64,000 nucleotides of DNA from an uncultured Lachnospiraceae bacterium (GTDB lineage Bacteria; Bacillota; Clostridia; Lachnospirales; Lachnospiraceae), in the NCBI GenBank assembly GCA_910580195.1, contig CAJTWA010000015.1:1-64000 (forward strand), written 5' to 3'. The notes beneath the pieces are model-generated. The model was not told the DNA's origin. It did not search any database and was given only the letters and a program-made list of their open reading frames with translations. Shown piece after piece: positions 37,303 through 46,941 of this stretch. The translations under genes were made by a program, and so were the position numbers. Numbering within the stretch: position 1 is the first letter of the stretch; every line of letters begins with the position of its first letter.

Positions 37303-38334
37303 ATGAGTTTTACATTTATAAAAGAACTTCCAAGCCCGGAAGAAATCCGGAAAGAATACGCCTTATCCCCCTCCGCTGCCCAGACAAAAGCAGGGCGCGA
37401 CAAGATGGTAAAGGATATCATCACTGGGGCATCTGATAAATTCCTTGTTATCATAGGGCCTTGTTCCGCGGACAACGAGGATTCCGTCTGCGACTATATC
37501 AGCCGCCTGTGCAAAGTCCAAGAAAAGGTAGCCAGCCAGCTAGTCATTGTGCCCCGGATTTACACCAACAAGCCCCGGACCACCGGGGAAGGCTACAAAG
37601 GGATTGCACACCAGCCAGACCCGGAAAAGCGGCCGGACATGCTTGCCGGTCTGGTAGCCATGCGGAAAATGCATATCCGCGCGCTGGAAGAAAGCGGCCT
37701 GTCCTCTGCGGACGAGATGCTTTACCCGGAAAACTGGCCCTATGTGGAAGACCTGCTCTCCTATGTTGCCATCGGCGCACGTTCCGTAGAAGACCAGCAC
37801 CACCGCCTGACTGTCAGCGGCTTCGACGTGCCTGCCGGGATGAAAAACCCTACCAGCGGGGACCTTTCCGTTATGCTCAACTCCGTCTACGCCGGGCAGC
37901 ACCCCCACCACTTCGTATTCCGGGGGCATGAAGTAAGCACTACCGGGAACCCGCTGACCCACGTTGTCCTGCGGGGAGCCGTCAACAAGCGGGGGGTCTG
38001 CATCCCCAATTACCACTATGAGGACTTAGAACGCCTGATTGAAATGTATGGGAACATGGATCTAGTGCACCCCGCTGCCATCATCGACGCTAACCACTCC
38101 AATTCCAACAAGCAGTATGAGCAGCAAATCCGCATTGTAAAAGAAATCATGCACAACCGGAAGATTTCCCCGGAAATCAAGCAGATGGTAAAAGGCGTCA
38201 TGATTGAAAGCTACCTTGAGCCGGGCTGCCAGAAGGTTGGGGAGCATGTTTATGGGAAGTCGATTACAGACCCTTGCTTGGGCTGGGAAGAATCGGAAGA
38301 ACTGATTTACCAGATTGCGGAAATGAACGGTTAG
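37303..38334 (+). CDS. aroF: DAHP synthase (3-deoxy-7-phosphoheptulonate synthase)
   Basis: Joins phosphoenolpyruvate and erythrose-4-phosphate, the entry step of aromatic synthesis. The 343-residue protein is of the AroG/AroF (type I alpha) kind: VIIGPCSADNEDS near residue 50, the PRIYTNKPRTTGEGYKG loop, KNPTSGDLSVM, and HPAAIIDANHSNSNKQYEQQ with metal-binding residues. Feedback specificity (Phe, Tyr or Trp) cannot be read from sequence. An AAAGGAG site precedes the ATG. No leader peptide or T-box was recognised upstream. Confidence 0.94.
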   Translation: MSFTFIKELPSPEEIRKEYALSPSAAQTKAGRDKMVKDIITGASDKFLVIIGPCSADNEDSVCDYISRLCKVQEKVASQLVIVPRIYTNKPRTTGEGYKGIAHQPDPEKRPDMLAGLVAMRKMHIRALEESGLSSADEMLYPENWPYVEDLLSYVAIGARSVEDQHHRLTVSGFDVPAGMKNPTSGDLSVMLNSVYAGQHPHHFVFRGHEVSTTGNPLTHVVLRGAVNKRGVCIPNYHYEDLERLIEMYGNMDLVHPAAIIDANHSNSNKQYEQQIRIVKEIMHNRKISPEIKQMVKGVMIESYLEPGCQKVGEHVYGKSITDPCLGWEESEELIYQIAEMNG

Positions 38335-38381
38335 CTGCCTAGTTCTACCGCGGACAATGAAAAAAGTCTTTGGAGCCGGAC

Positions 38382-38561
38382 GGCACTGCAGGACAGCCCT
38401 TCCCCACGCAAACTGGGCAACGTTCCGGCGAACTAACTGCTAACTACGGCTAAGGAACTCGGGAACGCCCTCGTTCCTAAGCCTGCGTAAGCAGTGGATT
38501 TCGCCTCCACTAAGGACGCCCATGAAGTGTTTGCTTAGGGGAAGGGCTGTCCTGCAGTGCC
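38382..38561 (+). repeat. Family 1 structured palindromic repeat, copy 3
   Basis: A 180-bp copy with the same core as copies 1 and 2. Its 24-bp arms (38382-38405 with 38538-38561; GGCACTGCAGGACAGCCC at the start) pair perfectly yet differ from copies 1 and 2 at several positions. In the internal CTAAGGAAG/CTTCCTAAG helix, one G-C pair has become C-G (GGAAC with GTTCC). It is located downstream of aroF, about 36 kb from the other copies. The rest of 38335-38792 has no gene. Confidence 0.87.
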
Positions 38562-38733
38562 TGTGTATTGAAAAAGAAAAAGTCCGGCGTAGCGCCGGTA
38601 ATTATTGTTCCACCCTTGTTTTTTGCCTTTCAAGCATATTTGGAAGAGTGGGAAACACGGGGGACTGCAAAAGGGAACTTTCTGGTTCTTGCCGTTACGC
38701 GCAATTGCCAGAAGTTCCCCTTTTCTTTCACTC

Positions 38734-38859
38734 TTTGGATGCAGCTTCGCATATGCCTTCCGAACCGGATTCCGGCCTATCCCTGTATACGCCTAACTCC
38801 TTGGATGTGCCTTCGCATATACCTCCCGGATTGGGTTCCGGCTCATCCTTGCGTACATC
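38734..38859 (-). repeat. Duplicated 3' end of xerD
   Basis: The last codons of xerD (38800-38859) are repeated with about 75 percent identity directly downstream (38734-38793), with shared blocks such as TTCGCATAT, TTCCGG and GGAT. The second copy is out of the gene. This is a tandem duplication of a gene end. Confidence 0.7.
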
Positions 38860-39674
38860 TGTGTCGTTGAAATATCGGAATGTCCCAGCATTTCTTGGAC
38901 AGAGTGGAGGTCAGCCCCATTGCTGACAAGGTGGACTGCAAAAGAATGGCGCAGGGTATGGGGCGTCAGTTCTGTGGTAATCCCGGCTTTCCTGCCATAC
39001 GTTTTCACCAGTTTCCAGAAGCCTTGGCGGCTCATGGCTTGGCCGGAGCAATTCGTAAACAGGTACGTGCTCCCCTCCTCTGTAAGTTTTGGGCGGCCAT
39101 CTTTTAAATAGGCTTCCAATGCCTGCTTTGCAATCCTGCCAAAGGGGACAATCCGCTCTTTGTTCCCATCCCTGCAGGTAATATATTCCATTTCCAAATT
39201 CACATCTGGCATTTCCAGCGAAATTAATTCCGATACACGGATCCCAGTGGCATACAGAAGCTCCAGCATAGCCCTGTCCCGCAGCTCTTTTGGCGTCCTC
39301 CCCTTTGCCTCTTCTAACAGGCGCACAGTTTCCTCTTTTGTTAAAATTGCCGGCGCCTTTTTCTCCACCTTGGGCGCCTTCAAATCTTCCGCCACATCCT
39401 CTGCTATGTAACCTTCCCGGTGCAGGTAATGGAAAAAAGCTTTCAGGGCAGCAATGCTCCTTGAAATGGTTGCCGGCTTCCTTCCCTGCCTTTCTTGGAA
39501 TAAAATATAAGAATTCAGCAGCGTAACCGTAACCTTCGCTGCCCCACTGACCCCCTGCCCCTCAAAAAACTGCTCCATGTTCCGCAAATCCCTCTCATAC
39601 GACACCACTGTGTTCTCAGAAGTCTTGCGCACCTCCCTCATATATTGGACAAATCCTTGAATCTCACATTTCAT
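38793..39674 (-). CDS. xerD: Tyrosine recombinase XerD-type
   Basis: A 293-residue site-specific recombinase (from MKCEIQGF at 39674, with GGAGAAGG site) of the kind that resolves chromosome dimers at dif. An N-terminal SAM-like core-binding domain (FVQYMREVRKTSENTVVSYERDL) is followed by the catalytic domain with ATGIRVSELISL (Arg), LTPHTLRHSFAVHL (His-x-x-Arg), GHSDISTTQMYARM (His and the nucleophile Tyr). It follows spoIIM, an arrangement common in clostridia, which supports a housekeeping Xer role rather than an integrase. Confidence 0.9.
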   Translation of the reverse strand: MKCEIQGFVQYMREVRKTSENTVVSYERDLRNMEQFFEGQGVSGAAKVTVTLLNSYILFQERQGRKPATISRSIAALKAFFHYLHREGYIAEDVAEDLKAPKVEKKAPAILTKEETVRLLEEAKGRTPKELRDRAMLELLYATGIRVSELISLEMPDVNLEMEYITCRDGNKERIVPFGRIAKQALEAYLKDGRPKLTEEGSTYLFTNCSGQAMSRQGFWKLVKTYGRKAGITTELTPHTLRHSFAVHLVSNGADLHSVQEMLGHSDISTTQMYARMSRNPIREVYAKAHPRS

Positions 39675-39754
39675 AATTCCTTCTCCCTTATCCCTAACCG
39701 CTGAAGCCAACGATCCAAAACATCTTCTGTAAAACACCCATGCATCTTTAGAAG

Positions 39755-39911
39755 ATACACCGGGCTATGCGCTATCTACAGCCTGCGGCGCATTTTACTG
39801 TTGGGAAATACGCCGGGCACATGCGCTATCTACAGCCTGCCGCACATTTTACTGTTTGAAATACGCCAGGCATATACGCCATCTACAGCCTGCCGCGCAT
39901 TTTACTGCCAA
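39755..39911. repeat. 53-bp tandem repeat between spoIIM and xerD
   Basis: Three units of about 53 bp (starting near 39755, 39808 and 39861) share ATACGCCGGGC, GCGCTATCTACAGCCTGC and CGCATTTTACTG. The units are 80-90 percent alike. No gene is encoded between spoIIM and xerD. Confidence 0.85.
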
Positions 39912-39968
39912 ATACATGCCATACTTCATGCATTATAATAACATACCGGGAAAAAAGCAACAAATTAA

Positions 39969-40601
39969 TTAAAATAATTTTAATATATTTTTTAATATTG
40001 CCGGGTTCACATAGCTTTCCAGAAAAATCCCTGCTGCAAACATTACAAACAGCAGGATAACAGCAACTATCCCCATGCCATAAACAAGCCTGCGGTCCAA
40101 TGCCACGCCCCCTTCCCCCCGCAGCCGCTGGCGCAGGACTACCGCAACGCAGCAATACCCGATATAAACTGAAAGGTACAGCAGGTATTGGGGGAACAGC
40201 CCCCCTAAAACCAGCAAGATCCCCTTTACCCCATACTTGGCAATCCCCGTAGCAAGCATGAACCCAATGGAAAACCCCTGCCATCCCAGCATCAGGATTC
40301 CGCCCAGAATCCCAAGCGCCGTAAATATCAGCAAAAACAGCAGCAGCAACAACGGCATCCGCTCCCCTACGATATAGAAAAACAGGTTTTCCCCATTCAC
40401 CGTGGTATACTGGAACTTTTCAATAAAATAGCCGTTCAGCACGCCAGCGTTGGAAACCGCCTCCCTCCCCATAAGGTTTGCCGCAAAAATGCCTGCCACA
40501 AAGGAGAGCAGGAGGAAAGCCTTCATCACTTTTATCCACAGGGACTGGTTCCCGGTAAGGCTCCTCCTCTCTTTCCAAGATAAATGCAATACTTTTCCCA
40601 T
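39969..40601 (-). CDS. spoIIM: Stage II sporulation protein M
   Basis: An integral membrane protein of the SpoIIM (DUF95) family, 210 residues with about five membrane-spanning segments. In Bacillus it forms a complex with SpoIID and SpoIIP that removes peptidoglycan during engulfment. Marked motifs are AGIFAANLM, ILGGILMLGWQGFSIGFMLATGI in parts, and the late SYVNPAIL. Together with spoIVB it shows that the organism comes from a sporulating line. It precedes xerD and follows the Nudix gene. Confidence 0.9.
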   Translation of the reverse strand: MGKVLHLSWKERRSLTGNQSLWIKVMKAFLLLSFVAGIFAANLMGREAVSNAGVLNGYFIEKFQYTTVNGENLFFYIVGERMPLLLLLFLLIFTALGILGGILMLGWQGFSIGFMLATGIAKYGVKGILLVLGGLFPQYLLYLSVYIGYCCVAVVLRQRLRGEGGVALDRRLVYGMGIVAVILLFVMFAAGIFLESYVNPAILKNILKLF

Positions 40602-40660
40602 AAGTTCCCCAGTCTTTTTCTTTTATCTTATGCAAGTCCCCTGAAAAAAAGTATCTGCCC

Positions 40661-41203
40661 TTACGCGTATTTATTCTTATAGGCCATAATGGCGGCAACC
40701 GTCTTGGCGTCCTGTATCACGCCTTGGTACACAAGGCTGCACAGCTCTTCCAGCGTATGGGGCTCAAGGTCAATAAATTCCCCTTCATCCAAATGCTGGC
40801 TTGCAGGTATCAGGTCACGGGCCACATAGACGTCTACCAGCTCATTGCAGAAAGCAACCGTCGTCCGCAGGGACAGCAGGAATTCTAAATTCTCGCAGCG
40901 GTACCCTGTTTCCTCCTCCAGCTCCCGGGCGGCACATTCGATGGTAGGCTCCGTCTTTACGTCCCTTGCCCCGGCCGGTATTTCCAGCGTAAACCGTTCC
41001 AATGCGTTGCGGTACTGGCGGACCATCAGGATCCTGCCGTCCGGCAGCACCGGGACGACGGCAGCAGCCCCCTTCCGGTGCTCCACATAATCCCACTTTT
41101 CAATTTTCCCATCCGGCAGTTCCATATAGTCGGAATAAATGTCCAGAATCGCCCCTTCATGCTCCAATACCCTTTTTACCCTCTTTAACATCGGCTGTTT
41201 CAT
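40661..41203 (-). CDS. nudF: Nudix hydrolase, ADP-ribose pyrophosphatase type
   Basis: A 180-residue Nudix hydrolase probably splitting ADP-ribose to AMP and ribose-5-phosphate. The Nudix box is complete: GARDVKTEPTIECAARELEEETGY, with the REL-EEE metal-binding core. The ATG at 41203 follows AGGAGG; an earlier in-frame start has none. Gene order nudF-spoIIM-xerD is common in clostridia. Substrate is assigned by family only. Confidence 0.88.
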   Translation of the reverse strand: MKQPMLKRVKRVLEHEGAILDIYSDYMELPDGKIEKWDYVEHRKGAAAVVPVLPDGRILMVRQYRNALERFTLEIPAGARDVKTEPTIECAARELEEETGYRCENLEFLLSLRTTVAFCNELVDVYVARDLIPASQHLDEGEFIDLEPHTLEELCSLVYQGVIQDAKTVAAIMAYKNKYA

Positions 41204-41220
41204 CCTTATCCTCCTAATCA

Positions 41221-41250
41221 AAAAGGCCGCCAACAAAAATGTTGACGGCC
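41221..41250 (-). terminator. Terminator of rny
   Basis: On the minus strand GGCCGTCAACA-TTTT-TGTTGGCGGCC is an 11-bp hairpin followed by TTTTTGATT. It lies about 65 bases beyond the rny stop and just before the nudF ribosome site. Confidence 0.85.
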
Positions 41251-41315
41251 AAAATATTTGGGCCTATGGGCGGCCTTCCGCTGGAAGGCTGCCCTTTCCC
41301 CAAAATGCATAACCA

Positions 41316-42863
41316 CTATTTCGCATAATCAGTTACGCGGGATTCCCGAATTACATTTACCTTAATCTGTCCCGGATATTCCAGATCATTTTCAATCTGT
41401 TTGGAAATATCACGCGCCAACAAAATCATGTCGGCATCATTAATCTGGTCAGGAACTACCATAATGCGAATCTCCCTACCTGCCTGAATAGCAAAAGACT
41501 TATCAACACCTTTAAAACCATTGGCTATGTCTTCCAGTTGCTTTAGCCTGTTTGAATATGTTTCTAATGTTTCCCTTCTTGCACCCGGCCTTGCCGCCGA
41601 AATCGCGTCGGCTGCCTGGACCAAGCACGCAATCAAAGATTCTGCTTCTACATCTCCATGATGTGCTTCCACTGCATTAACTACGGTTGGGCTTTCCTTG
41701 TACTTCCTGCACAGGTCCACGCCAATCTGAATATGTGAGCCTTCCATTTCATGGTCAACAGATTTCCCGATATCGTGGAGCAAGCCAGCCCTTTTCGCTA
41801 CCCTTACGTCCACGCCGATTTCTGCTGCCAGCAGCCCGGAAAGCTGGGCTACTTCAATCGAATGTTTCAGTGCGTTCTGCCCATAGCTTGTACGGAATTT
41901 CATCTTGCCAAGCAGGCGTACCAATTCCGGATGGATGCCATGGACACCCACTTCCAAGGTGGCCGCCTCCCCTTCTTCCCGGATCATGTTCTCAACTTCC
42001 CGTTGGGCTTTCTCCACCATTTCTTCGATTCTTGCGGGATGGATACGCCCATCCACAATCAGTTTCTCCAAAGCAATCCGGGCAACTTCCCGGCGTACCG
42101 GGTCAAACCCAGAAAGGATGACTGCTTCTGGCGTGTCGTCAATAATCAAATCTACGCCAGTCATGGTTTCCAAGGTACGGATATTCCGTCCCTCCCGGCC
42201 AATAATCCTTCCTTTCATCTCGTCGTTGGGAAGCTGTACTACAGAAATTGTGGTTTCTGCCACATGGTCTGCAGCGCATTTCTGGATCGCAGTTACTACG
42301 TATTCCTTTGCCTTTTTCCCAGCTTCTTCTTTTGCTTTGATTTCCATTTCTTTGATTAATTTTGCAGTATCAAGCTTCACATCATCTTCAACCATTTTTA
42401 AAAGATAATCTTTTGCCTGTTCAGAGGTTAACCCTGAGATTCTCTCAAGTTCCTGTACGCGCTCTTCGTTCAGCCGCGAAACTTCTGCTTTCTGCCTGTT
42501 AATTTCTTCTTCCTTTGCTGCAAAACCGGATTCCTTCTTCTCAATAGCCTCCAGCTTCCTGTCAAGGTTCTCTTCCTTCTGGATAATCCGCCGCTCATTG
42601 CGCTGAATCTCATTTCTGCGTTCTTTGATTTCCTTGTCCAAGTCGTTTTTGGTACGGATGGACTCTTCCTTAATCTCCAGCAAAGATTCCCGCTTTTTAG
42701 CCTCTGCAGTTTTCACAGCATCATCTATGATTTCCCTTGCCTTTTCTTCTGCGCTGCCGATTTTGGATTCCACAAGGCGCTTACGGTATTCCACCGTTGA
42801 AAAGTAGGTAACAGGTACTGCAAAAATTAACGTGACTGCTACAGCGATTAAAATTTGTGGCAC
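41316..42863 (-). CDS. rny: Ribonuclease Y
   Basis: The membrane-anchored endoribonuclease that starts much mRNA decay in Firmicutes. The 515-residue protein has an N-terminal transmembrane helix ([18 protein letters not shown]), a long coiled coil (about 30-190), a KH domain ([27 protein letters not shown] in parts) and an HD domain with [17 protein letters not shown]. Length and domain order are normal. It follows recX by 143 bases and ends at a strong terminator. Confidence 0.96.
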   Translation of the reverse strand: MPQILIAVAVTLIFAVPVTYFSTVEYRKRLVESKIGSAEEKAREIIDDAVKTAEAKKRESLLEIKEESIRTKNDLDKEIKERRNEIQRNERRIIQKEENLDRKLEAIEKKESGFAAKEEEINRQKAEVSRLNEERVQELERISGLTSEQAKDYLLKMVEDDVKLDTAKLIKEMEIKAKEEAGKKAKEYVVTAIQKCAADHVAETTISVVQLPNDEMKGRIIGREGRNIRTLETMTGVDLIIDDTPEAVILSGFDPVRREVARIALEKLIVDGRIHPARIEEMVEKAQREVENMIREEGEAATLEVGVHGIHPELVRLLGKMKFRTSYGQNALKHSIEVAQLSGLLAAEIGVDVRVAKRAGLLHDIGKSVDHEMEGSHIQIGVDLCRKYKESPTVVNAVEAHHGDVEAESLIACLVQAADAISAARPGARRETLETYSNRLKQLEDIANGFKGVDKSFAIQAGREIRIMVVPDQINDADMILLARDISKQIENDLEYPGQIKVNVIRESRVTDYAK

Positions 42864-43006
42864 AGGAGCACCTCCTTATTAAATTTTCATTGTACATATC
42901 GCAAATTTTCATCCGCTCCTATATGTCATATACTATAAATTGCAATAAACGCCTGCAATCTATGGACATGATATTACAACATATTGATTTTATACTTTTT
43001 TCGGCT

Positions 43007-43612
43007 CTATGTCAAGTAGTCTAATACATGCAAAATGTCATCTGGCTGAAAACCTTTCCGCAATAAGAACTGGTACATCTTCTGTTTTGCCTTCAAATCC
43101 CCTTGGCTGCTGGAATAATTTTTCTTTTGCACCCACTTTAAAATTAATTCCTGCTCCTGCCCCTGCTGGTACCCTTCCTCCAAGGCCTGCGCAGCCAGTT
43201 CCCTTTTTATTCCTTTCCCCATAAGGTCCATCTGGATTCTGCGCTGGCTCTTTTTCCCTTTCTGGCCCCTGACGTAATTTTCAGCGTACCGGGCGTCGTC
43301 CAGATAGCGGAAACTTTTCACATACGCGATGGCCTCCTCCACAATATCCTCCGGGTAAAAGCCCTGCTTGAGCTTTTCCCGCAGCTGCGCTTCGGTACGG
43401 TCCATGTTCTCTAGTAAGTGCATGGCCCTTTTCTTGGCGCGCTTTGCTAAAACCTCGGTACGGATTTCCTCATACTGCCCTTGGGGAAGCTCTTCCCCTT
43501 CTTGGATGGAATACCTTTTCACTTCCCCGCGGTACAGTACGAAATCCTCCCCGCCCTCTAGGATGACCCGGATACGCTTTTTGTCAAGTTCTGCTAATTC
43601 TGCCACTAGCAT
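43007..43612 (-). CDS. recX: Regulatory protein RecX
   Basis: RecX binds RecA filaments and modulates recombination. From MLVAELAELD (43612, GGGAGGG site) it has 201 residues, with the helical repeats typical of the family: AMHLLENMDRTEAQLREKLKQGFYPEDIVEEAI, then YLDDARYAENYVRG and RRIQMDLMGKGI. It lies 91 bases after recA, so LexA control through the SOS box probably covers both. Confidence 0.9.
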   Translation of the reverse strand: MLVAELAELDKKRIRVILEGGEDFVLYRGEVKRYSIQEGEELPQGQYEEIRTEVLAKRAKKRAMHLLENMDRTEAQLREKLKQGFYPEDIVEEAIAYVKSFRYLDDARYAENYVRGQKGKKSQRRIQMDLMGKGIKRELAAQALEEGYQQGQEQELILKWVQKKNYSSSQGDLKAKQKMYQFLLRKGFQPDDILHVLDYLT

Positions 43613-43703
43613 CTCTGTTTCCCTCCCGATTGGACAGTTCCTAAAATGCTGCTGCCAGGCGCCTGCCCCGAAAGCCATAGTCCTGCCGCAGCAACCCCTT
43701 CTG

Positions 43704-44927
43704 CTACTCCTGCCCTGCTGGCTTTTCTTCTAAATTTTCTGGGGCCTCTGGGTTTTCCGGATGGTTCGGTTCCCCAGCTTTCGGGGCTTGCGGTTTTTCA
43801 GCCTTATCGGCCTTCCCGGCAGGCTTTTCAGCTTTGTCGGCCTTCCCAGCAGGCTTTTCTGGGGATTTGCTATCTGCCCCTGCTTCTTTCCCATCTTTGT
43901 CCTGCCCGCCGTCTTCCTTGCCTTTCTCCAGCACTTGGTCCCGAACCTTCTTCTCTACTTCTGCGCAGACGTCCTCATGCTCCCGAAGGTACTGCTTGGC
44001 ATTTTCCCGGCCCTGCCCAATCTTGGTGCCATTGTATGCAAACCATGCGCCGGACTTATTCACAATCCCACGGTCCACGGCAAGGTCCAGGATATCCCCT
44101 TCCTTGGAAATCCCTTTTCCGAACATAATGTCAAATTCTGCTTCTTTAAAAGGCGGCGCAACTTTATTCTTCACCACTTTAATCCGGGTACGGTTCCCTA
44201 CAAATTCACCGGCCTGCTTCAGCGCCTCCACACGGCGCACATCCAAGCGGACGGAAGAATAGAACTTCAGCGCACGCCCGCCGGTAGTCGTTTCCGGGTT
44301 CCCGAACATGACCCCGACTTTTTCCCGGAGCTGGTTGATAAAAATAACGATGCAGTTGGACTTGCTGATTACTGCCGTCAGCTTCCGGAGGGCTTGGGAC
44401 ATGAGCCGGGCCTGGAGGCCTACGTGGGAATCCCCCATGTCCCCGTCAATCTCTGCTTTCGGCACCAGCGCGGCAACGGAATCCACAATCACAATGTCTA
44501 CCGCCCCGGAGCGCACCATGGTTTCTGTAATCTCAAGGGCCTGTTCCCCATTGTCCGGCTGGGAAATATACAGGTTGTCAATATCCACGCCGATGTTCTT
44601 GGCATACACTGGGTCCAAGGCGTGCTCTGCATCTATAAAGCCTGCAATCCCATTGTTCTTCTGCACCTCCGCTACCATATGTAAGGCCACGGTAGTCTTA
44701 CCGCTGGATTCCGGGCCGTATACTTCCACAATCCTCCCCCGGGGCACGCCGCCTACCCCCAAGGCTAAGTCTAAGCTTAGGCATCCGGTGGGGATGGACT
44801 CCACATTCATATTTGCCACAGAGTCCCCCAGCTTCATAATGGAGCCTTTCCCGAAGTCCTTTTCAATCTTTGAAATCGCAGCGTCTAGGGCTTTTAATTT
44901 ATCTTCTTTTTTATCTTCTTTTGCCAT
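43704..44927 (-). CDS. recA: Recombinase RecA with long Lys/Ala/Pro tail
   Basis: Strand-exchange protein and SOS co-protease. The ATG at 44927 lies 7 bases after GGAG and is preferred over 44933. Walker [10 protein letters not shown], the [11 protein letters not shown] region, [21 protein letters not shown] and loop L2 ([21 protein letters not shown]) are all present. The protein has 407 residues, about 55 more than usual. The excess is a low-complexity tail with two copies of [10 protein letters not shown] followed by Pro-rich repeats. An SOS box lies just upstream. Confidence 0.97.
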   Translation of the reverse strand: MAKEDKKEDKLKALDAAISKIEKDFGKGSIMKLGDSVANMNVESIPTGCLSLDLALGVGGVPRGRIVEVYGPESSGKTTVALHMVAEVQKNNGIAGFIDAEHALDPVYAKNIGVDIDNLYISQPDNGEQALEITETMVRSGAVDIVIVDSVAALVPKAEIDGDMGDSHVGLQARLMSQALRKLTAVISKSNCIVIFINQLREKVGVMFGNPETTTGGRALKFYSSVRLDVRRVEALKQAGEFVGNRTRIKVVKNKVAPPFKEAEFDIMFGKGISKEGDILDLAVDRGIVNKSGAWFAYNGTKIGQGRENAKQYLREHEDVCAEVEKKVRDQVLEKGKEDGGQDKDGKEAGADSKSPEKPAGKADKAEKPAGKADKAEKPQAPKAGEPNHPENPEAPENLEEKPAGQE

Positions 44928-44945
44928 ATCCATTCTCCTTTTCCG

Positions 44946-44959
44946 CGAACTTATGTTCG
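44946..44959 (-). promoter_or_regulatory. LexA (SOS) box upstream of recA
   Basis: CGAAC-TTAT-GTTCG (palindromic half sites CGAAC/GTTCG, 4-base spacer) matches the Gram-positive SOS box. It lies 19 bases before the recA start codon. LexA should repress recA, and probably recX, until DNA damage. Confidence 0.9.
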
Positions 44960-45042
44960 TATTTAATATTAGTATACTTTTTGGGGATTGTCAACCATTT
45001 TTTGTAAATTCCTGTGACAGCTTTATTTTGCTGAAGAAAAAA

Positions 45043-45065
45043 GACAGTTACAAGATGTAACTGCC
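45043..45065 (-). terminator. Terminator of trxA
   Basis: On the minus strand GGCAGTTAC-ATCTT-GTAACTGTC is a 9-bp hairpin followed by T6. It lies between trxA and recA, so the SOS box starts a new unit. The 190 bases between it and trxA hold no gene. Confidence 0.85.
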
Positions 45066-45256
45066 TTTTATTATAAAATCTATTTCCCAATTCGTCAAGC
45101 TAAGATTTTCCTGTTTTGCCAACTATGCTTTTGGGCTTTCCCTGCGAAGGCTTTCCTGGCCTGCCATGCGAAGGTTCCTGGCCCGCCGCGCTGCTTTTTG
45201 CTTGGCAAGCTAGGATTCCCCTGAAGCGCCACATGATGGCTTTCTGGTTCTAGCTT

Positions 45257-45565
45257 TTAGCCCAAGAGCTTGGCAATTTCTTCTAAGGAGTGGAACCCAA
45301 CTGCTTTCTGGGCAACCTGCCCTTCCCGGAAGAGGATCAGCGTTGGGATGCTCATGACGCCGTACTTTTGGGACAGCCCGCCCTGCTCGTCCACATTCAG
45401 CTTGCCCACCTTAATCTGCGGGAACTCTTCTGCTGCCTGTTCAATGACCGGCCCCTGCATCTGGCATGGCCCGCACCAAGTTGCCCAGAAATCCACCAGC
45501 ACCGGTACTTTGCTGTTTAATACTTCCTCTTCAAAATTTTCTGCTGTAATCTCCAATACTGCCAT
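45257..45565 (-). CDS. trxA: Thioredoxin
   Basis: A 102-residue disulfide reductase with the active site WCGPC (residues 30-34) in DFWATWCGPCQMQGPV, followed by the cis-proline region MSIPTLILFREG. Length is standard. It should pass electrons from thioredoxin reductase to ribonucleotide reductase and other targets. No trxB is in the window. The start has a GGAGG site. Confidence 0.95.
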   Translation of the reverse strand: MAVLEITAENFEEEVLNSKVPVLVDFWATWCGPCQMQGPVIEQAAEEFPQIKVGKLNVDEQGGLSQKYGVMSIPTLILFREGQVAQKAVGFHSLEEIAKLLG

Positions 45566-45861
45566 AACTGCTTCCTCCTAATTTTTAGAATCTTCCCTGC
45601 GTGACAAAGCTTTTAACATAATGCCAAAACCCTTCCCCATGTTGCCATGCCTTGCCAAAGGCGCAAAAACTTCCTGAAAACTCCTTTTTGCAAGGCTTCT
45701 TTCCCTCATGGGTTACATTCTACCATACTTTCTGCACATTCTGGTACTTTTTTTGTTAAAAAAATGTTAAAATTTCCTTTCCTGCTTGAATACGTCCTGC
45801 CTTCGTGGTACATTAGTAACAGAAAACTTGTACTTGCAGAAAATTTTACAGAGGCGTACAG

Positions 45862-46941
45862 ATGAAAAAAACCCTTTTAAAACAACTGTTACACGATTTG
45901 CCCATTACACTTGGCCTGCTGCTCCTTACCACTGGGCTGGCATCCATCCTGTTTTTCTGTATTTCCAAAAACCCGGCCAATATTGCCCTATTTTACATCA
46001 TCGGCATCATTACTGCAGCACGGTACACCAACGGCTACACTTGCGGGATAGCAGCATCCTGCCTCAGCATTATTTTAATCAATTATTTCTTTACTTATCC
46101 ATATTTCAGCCTGAATTTTTCACTTCAGGACTATCCATTTACATTTGTATGTATGCTGAGCCTTTCCTGCATCACCAGCGCTACCACGACCCATCTGAAA
46201 CAGCAGACCGAAATCCTTGCATTCCATGAAAAACAATTAGTAGAAGCAGAAAAAGAAAAGATGCGTGCAAACCTGCTGCGTGCCATTTCCCATGACCTGC
46301 GCACCCCTTTAACCAGCATCCTTGGCTCCGTTGCTTCTATGGAAACGGAGGAACTTGCCCCGGATTCCTTGGAATGTCAGGAACTCATCCAAAATATCCA
46401 TGACGATGCAAGCTGGCTGTTAAATATGGTGGAAAACCTCCTGTCCGTCACCAGAATCCAGACAGGGGGCTCTAAGCTGAATACCAGCCCGGAAATTGTG
46501 GATGAAGTGGTAGCGGAATCCGTAACCCGGCTGCAGAAAAGGTTCCCTGACGCAAGGATCGACGTTACCATCCCTGCGGAAATCCTGATGGCCCCGATGG
46601 ACGCCATGCTGATTGAGCAGGTGCTCATTAATTTACTGGAAAATGCCATTACACATTCCAAAAGCAGCAAGCCGGTCCAGCTTATTGTGGAAAACCAGAA
46701 AGACACCGTCTGTTTCCGGGTGATTGACTATGGGGTGGGGCTTCAGGAAAGCCAGCTGGGGCACTTATTTGACGGCACATATTCCGATGGCTCTTCTTCA
46801 GACACACGTAAGGGCATGGGCATCGGCCTGTCCATCTGCAGCACAATAATTGCCGCCCATCAGGGCAGCATCACTGCACACAACCACCCAGAAGGGGCAG
46901 AATTTCTGTTTACCTTGCCAAAGGAGGAAGATTATGCATAA
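45862..46941 (+). CDS. Short KdpD-like sensor histidine kinase
   Basis: A 359-residue membrane histidine kinase. About four transmembrane helices in residues 12-110 match the DUF4118 sensor part of KdpD, then come a HisKA domain with ISHDLRTPLTSI (phosphorylated His144) and an ATPase domain with ENAITHSKSSKPV, DYGVGL and GMGIGLSIC. The N-terminal KdpD and Usp domains of full-length KdpD (about 880 residues) are absent. It overlaps the kdpE-like gene by 8 bases. The likely stimulus is potassium or osmotic state, by family; kdpFABC is not in the window. Confidence 0.88.
   Translation: MKKTLLKQLLHDLPITLGLLLLTTGLASILFFCISKNPANIALFYIIGIITAARYTNGYTCGIAASCLSIILINYFFTYPYFSLNFSLQDYPFTFVCMLSLSCITSATTTHLKQQTEILAFHEKQLVEAEKEKMRANLLRAISHDLRTPLTSILGSVASMETEELAPDSLECQELIQNIHDDASWLLNMVENLLSVTRIQTGGSKLNTSPEIVDEVVAESVTRLQKRFPDARIDVTIPAEILMAPMDAMLIEQVLINLLENAITHSKSSKPVQLIVENQKDTVCFRVIDYGVGLQESQLGHLFDGTYSDGSSSDTRKGMGIGLSICSTIIAAHQGSITAHNHPEGAEFLFTLPKEEDYA

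Noticed and set aside
38793..39674. Phage or element integrase
   Set aside because: The protein is a standard XerD-type enzyme in the conserved nudF-spoIIM-xerD order, with no phage genes or attachment-site repeats around.
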